Assembly: GCA_035291605.1 (NCBI GenBank)
Contig: DATDRS010000368.1
Location: forward strand, 1-15,197
Source of the DNA: DATDRS01 sp035291605
GTDB lineage: Bacteria > Chloroflexota > Anaerolineae > Anaerolineales > UBA6663
Length of the DNA stretch: 15,197 bases
Direction: 5' to 3'
Positions 5,129 to 13,471 of this stretch are shown one piece after another; positions within the stretch are counted from its first letter, which is position 1; each line of letters opens with the position of its first letter. The translations under genes were made by a program, and so were the position numbers. A model generated the notes under the pieces. That model searched no databases. It worked only from the letters and a program-made list of their open reading frames with translations, and had not been told where the DNA came from.

Positions 5129-8100
5129 ATGGCTAAGACCTGTTCTGCGTGCGGCGCCGAATCCCCCGACCAGTTTCGCTTCTGCGGTTTCTGCGGGGCG
5201 TCATTCGAGGTCGCCGCACACATTCCATCTCCGCCCGAACCTGCGCCTGCCGAACGTCACCGTCTGGTCACGGTGATCTTCGCCGACCTGACGAGCTACA
5301 CCCGCACCGCCGCGCGGGCTGATCCCGAAGAAATTTACCTCACCATCCGGCGGACGCTGGAGCGATTGGCTCAGCCGGTCGTCCGCCTCGGGGGCCGCAT
5401 TGACCGTTACGTGGGCGACGGCTTCCTGGCGACCTTCGGCACCCCGGAGGCCCACGAGAACGACCCGGCGCGGGCGCTCATGGCCGCGCTGGACATGCAG
5501 CAATCTATGCAGGATTTGCGCGTCGAAGCCAGGGAACATCTGGGTTGGGATGTGCAATTGAGGATCGGAGTCAACCTGGGGCCGGTCATCAGTGGACAAC
5601 TGGACACCGGCATCCTGCGCGACACCAGCGTGTTTGGCCACGCCGTCAACCTGGCGCAGCGGCTTGAGGCCGCGGCCCGGCCCGGCACGATTCTCGTCAG
5701 CGAAGCAGTGCACCGGCAAACGCGCGTCCAGTTCAATTTTCTGGAGCCGGTCAAACTGCAGCTCAAGGGCCTCGACAAGCCCGTCATCGGCTATGAAGTC
5801 GCCGGGCGGCGGCAAGATGCGCGTCAGGAGCGCGGCCTGGCCGGACGGGAAACGCCGCTGGTCGGACGCAGCGCCGAGTGCGATGCGCTGATCGCCGGGT
5901 TGCAGCGGATGAAAGTCGAGCGCAAGGGGATGACCGCACTGGTGAGCGGCGAAGCCGGCGTCGGCAAATCGCGGCTGGTGGATGAAATCCTCGCCCCCCT
6001 CTCTGATCACTTCACGATGGTCCGCACGGAGTGCTCGCCCCACGAGACGTCCAGCTACGCGCTGCTGACGAGCATCCTCGAAAACCTGGCCGGCATCTTG
6101 CCAGACGACCCCGGCCCGGCGCGGCAGCAACGCCTGAACGATCTCCTCGGCCGCGCGGGGACGCTGGCCCGCGAGATTGGCCCGGCCCTGCACGATCTGA
6201 TCAGCGGCCAGGCATCGGAGGCGCTGATCGGCGATCCCAAACAGGAGCAGCGGCGCATCCACGCGGCCGTCCGGCGGCTCATGGCCTGGATGGCGCGCCG
6301 CAAGGCGACCCTGCTGGTCCTGGAAGACCTCCACTGGGCAGATCCCTCCTCGCTGGAGGCCCTGGCGCACATCGCCGACCTCGTCCACGAGGCGCCGCTG
6401 GCCCTGATCTTGATCGCCCGCCCCGTCGTGCGCGAGAAACTCCCCGCGGCTTTAGCCAGGACGGACCCGCTCCACCCCGATGATTTTCTCGACCTCGCCC
6501 TCTCGCCTCTCTCCTACGAGGAAATTGACCGCCTGGTGACCCTGTTGATCAGCGAAGTCGCCCTCCCAGTCGCGCTCAAGCGCAGCATCGCCGAACGGAC
6601 GAGCGGCAATCCGCTGCTGATCGAGGAGATGGTGCGCATGCTCCTCGACGAGGAAGTGATCCAGCAGACTCTGGAAGGCTGGCGCGTGGAAACCCATTGG
6701 CTGGAGGTCATCCAGAAGGTCCCAGACACGGTTAACGGGTTGATCCTGGGCCGGTACGACCGCCTGCCGCCGTCCCTGAAAAGCCTGTTGGATTCGGCGG
6801 CGGTGTTGGGGCAAAGCTTCGCGCTGCCGCTGCTCGCGGCGATGACCGAGCAGCCCGAGTCCGAAGAGCTACGCCGCCAGTTGGCCCGGCTGGAACAAGC
6901 GGACTTCATTCGCCGCTCCTCGGGAACCGGCGCGCCGGTCTACTTCTTCCGGCACGCGCTGATGCAAGAGGCGATTTATCAGACCATCCTGCAAAAAGAA
7001 CGCCGGGCGCTCCACCTGCGGGCGGCCCAGGTGATCCAGCAGATGGCCGAGGACCTTTCGGTTGACTCTGTGGCGCTCGTCGGGTTCCACCTCGAACGGG
7101 CCAGGTCCCGCCAGGCCAGCGCCTATCTGCTGCAGGCGGCCGAACGCGCCGCGGACCGCTACGCCAACCAGGAAGCCATGGATTACTACCAGCGCGTCCA
7201 GGCCCTGCTGAAAGAGACGGAGCTGCAGCGAGAGCCAGCCGTGGATGCGGCGCTCGGGCTGGGCGAACTGCTGGCCAGGACCCAGCGCCCGGAGGCCGCG
7301 CGGGAACAGCTCGAACAGGCGCGCCGCCTCTCCTTGGGCCCGCCGCTCCCGGCTTACCGCCTGGGCGACATCTTCTATCAACTGGGCCTGATGTATGCCT
7401 TGCAGGGGCAGCACACCGAAGCCCTCGCCGCCTATGAGGCCGCCGCAACCGCGCTGCAGGAAAGCCCGGACCAGAACCGCTCTTTCAGCCTGTCTGACAT
7501 CGAGCGGGAGATCGGCTGGGTCATGCTTTCGCTCGGCAACATGGAAGAAGCGGGGCGGCGGGCTGAGAAGGCGTTGGCGCTCGCGCAAGCCCAGTCCAAT
7601 TCCAGGGCTGTCGGCAGCGTCCACAATCTGCTCACGGCCGTTCATTATTGGGCCGGCCAGTTGAATGAGTCCGTCGCCCACGCATTGAAAGCCCTCGCGG
7701 TCCGTGAGCAGGTGGGTGACGTCTGGGGCACGGCGGCCACGCAGAGCAACCTGGGCGCGCTTTACTACAAACTCGGTCATTGGGCGCAGGCCGAGGCGTT
7801 CCTGCGGCAGGCCATCTTCGTCCAGCAGGAAATCGGCGACTATCACGGCACCGGCTCTACGTGGAACACCCTGGGATTGTTGCTGCTCGACGCCGGTCGG
7901 TTCAACGAGGCGCTGCAGTGCCTGAATCAGGCCATCGAAGCGCTGGGCGAACAAGTCCAGTCTCCCGCCCTGGCGATCCGCTACCTCAACCGGGGAAAGG
8001 TCTGGCTGCGCCTGGGAGTGACCGTGTGGGCCGTCTCCGACCTCGAACGCGGGCTGGACGCGGCCATTCGGCTTAAGAACGAGGAGCTGCGCGCGCTGAT

Positions 8101-11100
8101 CCTGTCGCTGCTGGCCGAAGCCCGCCTGGCCGGCAACGAGCTCCTCACGGCGCAAGAGTTGATCGAACAGGCCAGGGGGATGATTGACGAAGCGGGCGCC
8201 TCGCCCGAAACGCGCGCCGAGGTCCTGCGCGTCTGGTCGGCGGTGCTACGGGCGGCGCGCGAGTGGGATGCGTCCCTGGCGGCGAACGCGCAGGCCCGCC
8301 AGCTCTTTGAGCAGATCGGGAACCGTTATGAAGTTGCGCGACTCCAGATCAAAGCCGCCGAGATACAATTGGCGCGGCGCGAAGCCGGAGGGGACCTGGA
8401 CACGGAGACGCTGCAGAGCAGGTTGCTCAAAGCCCTGAGCACCTTCCGCGAGTTGCACGCCCAGGCGGACGTCGCGCTGGCCGAGGATCTCCTCGCCAAG
8501 ATCAGCTCCCTCGTCGCGCCGGGCGATCAAGGCGACTGGCGCGCCGGCCAACGGCCGGTCGTGGTGGCGAGCATCAAGCTATTGCTGCCCACGTTGGCAG
8601 ACGAAGAGTGGGAGCATCAGGAGAAGCTCGCCGAGGCGCTCAATGCGCTGACCGCCGTGCTCCGGAAGATCGGCGTAGATCACGGCGCGGCGGTGACGAC
8701 CAGCGGCGCCGGCCTGGCCTATGTGCTGGAGGCGCCGGAAGCGAGCGAGGCGGGCAACCTGGCGCTCAAGGCGATTCAATGCGCGCTGGCGACGATTGAC
8801 GCCGCGGTTCGGCAGAACAGAGCTTCCCGCCGGCAATATGGCTTTGAGATTCCGGTGGGGATCGGCCTCGACGCGGGAAACTGGCAGGATGCGGCGGATG
8901 ATCCCTCGCGCGTGGGGGTGTTCGTCAGCGTCTCGCAGACCGGCCGAGGTGCAGAAGCCACCGCCGCGTTGGCTTCCCCGAACCAGATCTTCGTCACCAG
9001 CGATATCGCCAGGCTGGTGCGTGGGGCCTATGATCTGGAGGCGTTTGAGCACCACGCCGATGCCCGCCTCGGCGGTCCTGTGTATCGCATCGGGCGGGCG
9101 AAATCCGACGCGCCCTTGCGTCGGGCTTTGCCCGGCTCCAGCCGCCAGCTGATTGGGCGCCAGGCCGAAACCGACGCGCTGCGGCAGTGGGTGGATCGCC
9201 TCCGGGCGGAGCCGCGCGGGCTGGTTTGCTATCTCGAAGCGGAAGCCGGGATGGGAAAGACTCGCCTGCTCGAGCAGACTCTGGCTTACGCTCAACCCGA
9301 GGCCCTGTGTCTGCTGGGGAAATGCGAGTCCTTCCGCTCCGGGATCAGCTATTGGGCGCTGATTGACATCCTGGAACGTGCTCGCGTACCCGAGACGGCG
9401 GCCAGCCAACGCTTGAAGAGCCTGCTGGGGCTGCGGCCGCCGGACGAAGCCGATTATGCCTTGCTGACGAGCCTGCCCCCGGCTCACCTGCGGCAGGAGC
9501 TCTTTGGCCGCGTGCGCGAGTTCCTGCTGCAGGAGGCCAGCCGCCAACCCGTCCTGATTGCGGTCGAGGATATTCACTGGCTCGACCTGAGCTCGCTCGA
9601 CCTGGTGGACTTTCTGCTCTCGCTCACGCTCCAGGCGCGCATCTCCATCATGCTGGTCGCCCGGGCGGAGATGCCCGGCCCGCACCGCGCGCTGGTGACC
9701 AAAGCCGAGCGGGTCTGCCGAGACCGCTATCAGCGGGTGAGTTTTGCGGGCCTGACCCGCCGCGAAAGCGTCACTTTGTGCCATGACCTGCTGGGGACGG
9801 ACGCGCTCCCTCTAGACCTGTGGACTTCCCTGGAGCCGTTTGCCGGCCATCCCCTGTCTCTCGAAGAGGCTCTGCGGTTTCTCGTCGAGCGCGGATGGCT
9901 CTGGGAATCCGAGGGGCGCTGGCAGTTGGCGGATCTTGAGAACGCGCCTGACCGACGGATGCCGGCCGCTTTCAAAGACCTTTTGCACGGGCGGATGGAC
10001 ATCCTGCGGGGCGAAACATTGCACGTGCTGCAGGCTGCGGCGGTGCTGGGCGAGACGTTTGACCGGACAGTGCTCAGCCAGATTATCCCCAGTCCGGCTC
10101 TGTCTCAATATTTGACTGAACTGGGAGAGCGCGGCTGGCTCCTCCCCCCCAAACCCGAAAGCCCGCTCGCCTATCGCTTCCGGCACACGCTGACGCGGGA
10201 GATGATTTACGCGACGCTGTTGACCTCCAAGAAGCAGGTCCTCCACCAGCGCGCGGGCGAGGCGATCGAATCCCTTTATCCTGAGGCCCAGGAAGAGAAC
10301 CTCGAACTGCTGGCCTACCACTTTGGCAACAGCAGCCTCCGCGAAAAGGCGCTGCACTACCTGGTCCGCGCCGCCGAGAAATCGTTTGCCCGACACGCCC
10401 TGGCCGAGAGCCTCGACTATCACCAGAGAGCCCGGGAACTTGTCGAGCGCAACCCTCAATTGCAGCAACCGCGCTGGCTCTCGCGGATTGCCCTCGGCCT
10501 CGCGGATGTGCACCTGGCCCTCGGCGAACCGGCCAGCGCCGCCGCCGATAGCGCCGCTTTGCTCGACCAACCCTCCCTGGAACTCTCGCCCGAGTTGCGC
10601 GCCGGCGCCCTGCGCCGCCTGGGGACAGCCCGCCGCCACATGGGCAATTACTCGGCGGCGCTCGAGCAATTCCAGGCCGCGCTGGCGGCGTTGGCCAAAA
10701 GCCGGGAATCGAGCCAGCCCTTGCCGGGCGCCAAGACCGATCCCGGCGAACGGGAACGCCTCGTCGTCGAACTGGAGATCGCCCAGACGATGTTCGCGAT
10801 GCGCGAAAACGAGCCAGCGCAGGCGCAGGCCCAACGGGTACTCGACGCCCTGGACCGGCGGCAGCACCCGGAACTGGCCGCCGAAGCGTTGAACCTGGTG
10901 GGCGGCATCCTTTATCGCCAGGGGGAATATGACCCTGCCAGCCGCGCCGTGCAGGAAAGCCTGAGCATTTACCAGATGTACGGGAATCGCAGCGGCGCCG
11001 CCGCCGCGTATGCGAACCTGGGCCTCCTGGACGCCCAGCGCCAGGAGATCGAAGCGGCGTATGACCATCTGGCGCTCAGCTTGAGCATTCGGGAAGCGCT

Positions 11101-11758
11101 GGGCGACAGCGCGGGCATTGCCATTGCCCGCAACAATTTGGGCCAGTTGGAGAAGAACCGCGGGCAGTTCGCCGAGGCGCTCTATCATCTGCAGGTCGCC
11201 GTTGAGACGGCGCGCAATGCGGAGCTGTCCCAGTGGCTGGCGCAGAGCCTGGCCAATCTCGGACACGTCTTGGTGCTCCTCGGCCAGACCGGCGAAGCCT
11301 CGACCGCGTTGCTGGAAGCCGAAACCCTGTGCCGGAGCTACCAGTTCAGGAATCTATTGTGCGAAGTGTTGTGGAAACGTGCGGATGGTCTGATTGAAAC
11401 GAGCCAGCTCGAGGCGGCTGAAGAATGCGCCCTATCGGCTCTCAAGCTGGCGACGGAACTCGGAAGCCATGACCTGCGGAGCGAGGCGCAGCGCGCCCTG
11501 GGGCGCGTCTACCGGAAGCAAACCGAATTTGCCGGCGCCATTGAGGCGACGGGAGCGGCCTGGCAGGCGCGCATGAACGATCCGAGCCCGGTGATGCGTG
11601 CGCGCTTTGCGGCTGAACATGCCCTCGCCCTGCATGGCGGCGGTCGTGCTCAGGAAGCAGCGCGTCTCCTGGACGAATTCGTCAACCCGGCCAAGCTTGT
11701 GGAAAGCAGCTCCATCCTCCACGAAATCACCGAAGCCTTAGCGCCTCCTGGCGGCTGA
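5129..11758 (+). CDS. Giant two-module protein: zinc ribbon, cyclase domain-STAND ATPase-TPR, then degenerate cyclase domain-STAND ATPase-TPR
   Basis: The predicted soluble protein has 2209 residues. A zinc ribbon (Cys5, Cys8, Cys19, Cys22) opens it. Module 1: class III cyclase homology domain about 45-230 with metal ligands Asp53 ('FADLTSY') and Asp97 ('YVGDGF') and transition-state Asn174 and Arg178 ('VNLAQRL'); the lysine usual before the GDG loop is Arg93. Next come an ATPase with P-loop 274-281 ('GEAGVGKS') and Walker B 395-405 ('LLVLEDLHWAD'), then TPRs about 665-1100. Module 2: a cyclase-like domain about 1142-1324 lacking those residues ('VVVASIK', 'TTSGAGLAYV'), an ATPase with P-loop-like 1371-1378 ('AEAGMGKT', first Gly replaced by Ala) and Walker B 1475-1486 ('VLIAVEDIHWLD'), and TPRs about 1740-2190. 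P-loop lysines 280 and 1377 are 1097 residues apart, indicating module duplication. STAND ATPases are ligand- or partner-gated switches; cAMP synthesis is possible but unproven. It appears to be transcribed alone. Confidence 0.9.
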   Translation: MAKTCSACGAESPDQFRFCGFCGASFEVAAHIPSPPEPAPAERHRLVTVIFADLTSYTRTAARADPEEIYLTIRRTLERLAQPVVRLGGRIDRYVGDGFLATFGTPEAHENDPARALMAALDMQQSMQDLRVEAREHLGWDVQLRIGVNLGPVISGQLDTGILRDTSVFGHAVNLAQRLEAAARPGTILVSEAVHRQTRVQFNFLEPVKLQLKGLDKPVIGYEVAGRRQDARQERGLAGRETPLVGRSAECDALIAGLQRMKVERKGMTALVSGEAGVGKSRLVDEILAPLSDHFTMVRTECSPHETSSYALLTSILENLAGILPDDPGPARQQRLNDLLGRAGTLAREIGPALHDLISGQASEALIGDPKQEQRRIHAAVRRLMAWMARRKATLLVLEDLHWADPSSLEALAHIADLVHEAPLALILIARPVVREKLPAALARTDPLHPDDFLDLALSPLSYEEIDRLVTLLISEVALPVALKRSIAERTSGNPLLIEEMVRMLLDEEVIQQTLEGWRVETHWLEVIQKVPDTVNGLILGRYDRLPPSLKSLLDSAAVLGQSFALPLLAAMTEQPESEELRRQLARLEQADFIRRSSGTGAPVYFFRHALMQEAIYQTILQKERRALHLRAAQVIQQMAEDLSVDSVALVGFHLERARSRQASAYLLQAAERAADRYANQEAMDYYQRVQALLKETELQREPAVDAALGLGELLARTQRPEAAREQLEQARRLSLGPPLPAYRLGDIFYQLGLMYALQGQHTEALAAYEAAATALQESPDQNRSFSLSDIEREIGWVMLSLGNMEEAGRRAEKALALAQAQSNSRAVGSVHNLLTAVHYWAGQLNESVAHALKALAVREQVGDVWGTAATQSNLGALYYKLGHWAQAEAFLRQAIFVQQEIGDYHGTGSTWNTLGLLLLDAGRFNEALQCLNQAIEALGEQVQSPALAIRYLNRGKVWLRLGVTVWAVSDLERGLDAAIRLKNEELRALILSLLAEARLAGNELLTAQELIEQARGMIDEAGASPETRAEVLRVWSAVLRAAREWDASLAANAQARQLFEQIGNRYEVARLQIKAAEIQLARREAGGDLDTETLQSRLLKALSTFRELHAQADVALAEDLLAKISSLVAPGDQGDWRAGQRPVVVASIKLLLPTLADEEWEHQEKLAEALNALTAVLRKIGVDHGAAVTTSGAGLAYVLEAPEASEAGNLALKAIQCALATIDAAVRQNRASRRQYGFEIPVGIGLDAGNWQDAADDPSRVGVFVSVSQTGRGAEATAALASPNQIFVTSDIARLVRGAYDLEAFEHHADARLGGPVYRIGRAKSDAPLRRALPGSSRQLIGRQAETDALRQWVDRLRAEPRGLVCYLEAEAGMGKTRLLEQTLAYAQPEALCLLGKCESFRSGISYWALIDILERARVPETAASQRLKSLLGLRPPDEADYALLTSLPPAHLRQELFGRVREFLLQEASRQPVLIAVEDIHWLDLSSLDLVDFLLSLTLQARISIMLVARAEMPGPHRALVTKAERVCRDRYQRVSFAGLTRRESVTLCHDLLGTDALPLDLWTSLEPFAGHPLSLEEALRFLVERGWLWESEGRWQLADLENAPDRRMPAAFKDLLHGRMDILRGETLHVLQAAAVLGETFDRTVLSQIIPSPALSQYLTELGERGWLLPPKPESPLAYRFRHTLTREMIYATLLTSKKQVLHQRAGEAIESLYPEAQEENLELLAYHFGNSSLREKALHYLVRAAEKSFARHALAESLDYHQRARELVERNPQLQQPRWLSRIALGLADVHLALGEPASAAADSAALLDQPSLELSPELRAGALRRLGTARRHMGNYSAALEQFQAALAALAKSRESSQPLPGAKTDPGERERLVVELEIAQTMFAMRENEPAQAQAQRVLDALDRRQHPELAAEALNLVGGILYRQGEYDPASRAVQESLSIYQMYGNRSGAAAAYANLGLLDAQRQEIEAAYDHLALSLSIREALGDSAGIAIARNNLGQLEKNRGQFAEALYHLQVAVETARNAELSQWLAQSLANLGHVLVLLGQTGEASTALLEAETLCRSYQFRNLLCEVLWKRADGLIETSQLEAAEECALSALKLATELGSHDLRSEAQRALGRVYRKQTEFAGAIEATGAAWQARMNDPSPVMRARFAAEHALALHGGGRAQEAARLLDEFVNPAKLVESSSILHEITEALAPPGG

Positions 11759-11826
11759 TGCGCCGCTGGCCGGCCACCTCTTCGGGGCAGCGTTCAGAGA
11801 TGAATGAGCCCTTCCCCTTCTTTTCC

Positions 11827-11846
11827 CTGGCCTGCCCTGGGGCCAG
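11827..11846 (+). other. Hairpin in the gap between the giant gene and the signal peptidase gene
   Basis: CTGGCC (11827-11832) pairs with GGCCAG (11841-11846) in the 122-base gap. There is no T-run, so a Rho-independent terminator is unlikely. No promoter hexamers were recognised in this gap, which fits co-transcription with the upstream gene but does not prove it. Confidence 0.25.
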
Positions 11847-11880
11847 CCGGTAGCCTCCCCACCCCCCACTCACGAGACAA

Positions 11881-13161
11881 ATGCCCATTCTGATTGATGT
11901 GCTGGCGCTGGTCAGCCAGCCGCCCATCGGTTGGATTTGTCATCTGGTCATCCTCGCCTCGCTGGAGGTCCCGGCTGCGATCACCTTCAGCGACTGGCGG
12001 CGAGGCCCGCCCTCGGGCGAGCCCGGGGGGCGGCGCGATGAGTCGGCGCGCCTTGCCTTTGGGGCGGTGGGTCTCTTTCTGCTCCGCCTGATCCCGATTG
12101 TGGCGGCCCTGCTGACGGAAGGCGACGACGTCGTCGTCACGCCGCCGCTTGATCGGGCTGTCTCAGCCCTCACCACCCTTTTTCTCATTTGGGTCTTCGC
12201 CTTCCCGGAACCGCTGCGCCAGGCCGATGCCGCATTGGCCGGTCTGAGTTTTGGCGTGTTGGCCGCTCTAGGCGTGACCTGGGGACTCTGGGCGCAGGAG
12301 GTGGCCGCCGGCGCAGCCTATTACAACCGTTCCGTTCTGGAAACCAACTGGGAAATTGCCAATATCCTGCTCCTCGTCGGCGGGATCGGGTTGTTTAGCC
12401 GGCGCAGAAAGCCCTACTGGTCCACCGGACTGTGGCTGCTGGCCCTCCTGTTGGCAGGCCATATGGCCCACTACCTTTTCCCATTCGGCGACGCGAATGT
12501 TCCAGGCGCTGTGCGGTTGGTCGAGGTCATCGGCTTGCCTCTGGCGACGACGGTTTTCTACCGGCGCGCGGGGGCAGCAAGGCCCGCAGTCGGGGCGGTG
12601 GGCGCAGTCGAAACCGCGCTTCCCCACCCCCTACCGCAAAAATCGCCCCTGCGCCAGGTTTTCGAAACCTTCCTGATCACAGCCGTCTTCTATGTGGCTA
12701 TTGATCTCACCCTCGGGCGCTTCCAGGTTGACGGGCCGAGCATGGAGCCGAGCCTGTATGCCAGGCAGTATTTGCTGGTGGACAAGGTATCCTATCTCCT
12801 GAGCAAGCCGCAGCGGGGCGACATCGTCGTCTTCCACCACCCCCTCCGGCCCGAGCGTGATCTGATCAAACGGATCATCGGCCTCCCCGGCGAGACCATC
12901 CTGATCGAAAGCGGCGTGGTCAGCGTGAACGGCCAGAGGTTTGAGGAACCTTATGTTTCGGCCCTGGCGGATTATTCAGGGTTGTGGACATTGGGGACAC
13001 AGCAGTATTTCGTGCTGGGCGACAATCGGAATATTTCCTCAGACTCGCATCTTTGGGGGCCGGTGGACCGCGGGCAACTGATTGGCCGGGCGATCTTCAT
13101 CTACTGGCCGCCATTGACGTGGGGTCCGGTGTATCACTACACCTATGCTAATCCACCATGA
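11881..13161 (+). CDS. lepB: Signal peptidase I with an N-terminal seven-helix membrane domain
   Basis: Of 426 residues, the last 165 or so are a type I signal peptidase, which cuts signal peptides from exported proteins at the outer face of the membrane. The catalytic Ser287 lies in 'VDGPSMEPSL', and the general-base Lys330 in 'RDLIKRIIGLPGE'. The C-terminal box 'GDNRNISSDSHLWGPV' is present. The Ser-Lys spacing of 43 is like the short Gram-positive type. The usual anchor helix is residues about 261-283. Before it lie about 230 residues not found in ordinary signal peptidases: some seven hydrophobic segments (about 14-36, 56-78, 95-112, 117-142, 156-172, 179-202, 209-226), with the loop 'FPFGDANVPGAVRLVE' before the last. 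They resemble the sensory 7TM regions placed before kinase or cyclase domains, which is my inference. The ATG at 11881 has no clear ribosome binding site; the frame stays open and hydrophobic from there. The next gene encodes a likely substrate. Confidence 0.9.
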   Translation: MPILIDVLALVSQPPIGWICHLVILASLEVPAAITFSDWRRGPPSGEPGGRRDESARLAFGAVGLFLLRLIPIVAALLTEGDDVVVTPPLDRAVSALTTLFLIWVFAFPEPLRQADAALAGLSFGVLAALGVTWGLWAQEVAAGAAYYNRSVLETNWEIANILLLVGGIGLFSRRRKPYWSTGLWLLALLLAGHMAHYLFPFGDANVPGAVRLVEVIGLPLATTVFYRRAGAARPAVGAVGAVETALPHPLPQKSPLRQVFETFLITAVFYVAIDLTLGRFQVDGPSMEPSLYARQYLLVDKVSYLLSKPQRGDIVVFHHPLRPERDLIKRIIGLPGETILIESGVVSVNGQRFEEPYVSALADYSGLWTLGTQQYFVLGDNRNISSDSHLWGPVDRGQLIGRAIFIYWPPLTWGPVYHYTYANPP

Positions 13162-13471
13162 CCTCACGCTTCAAGCTGTTAGACATAATCGGAATCGCTG
13201 TACCGCTGGGGAGCAGCCTCCTAAAACCTCCGCGCAAGCAATAGGACTTCCTTCACTTGTCTTTCAAGGTAATCCTGTTATCCTATAGGATGTGCCAATT
13301 GCCAGTTGTCATTGGACATAAAGGCCATATGTTGGCGTCGGTATCGGCTTTGGAGAGCATAACTTTTACCAATCTATAACGGTATGATTATTGGCTGCAC
13401 CGTTCCAAAAAACCAGCCTGCGTTGGTCCTTACGTAAAGTCTTGAGCTTGCACTAAACTAGCAATCACCGT
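13162..13471 (+). other. AT-rich 310-base intergenic leader with palindromes; no gene seen
   Basis: No convincing coding frame. Elements seen: the perfect palindrome TCCTATAGGA (13281-13290), whose left arm can also pair with ATAGGA at 13241-13246; a hairpin of ATGT-G-CCAAT (13290-13299) with ATTGG-ACAT (13311-13319), nine pairs with one bulge; and AACGGT/ACCGTT (13378-13383, 13399-13404). -10-like hexamers occur (TATAAC 13375-13380, TATGAT 13383-13388, TAAACT 13454-13459), but none has a good -35. This is probably the promoter and leader of the secreted repeat protein. Confidence 0.45.

Noticed and set aside
13290..13379. 29-codon plus-strand frame in the leader of the surface protein
   Set aside because: No ribosome binding site and the sequence overlaps hairpins; nothing supports translation.
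13162..13471. Searched by eye for a c-di-GMP (GEMM) or other riboswitch here and in the 4442-4761 leader
   Set aside because: No recognisable conserved core was seen; the hairpins are reported only as unexplained structure.
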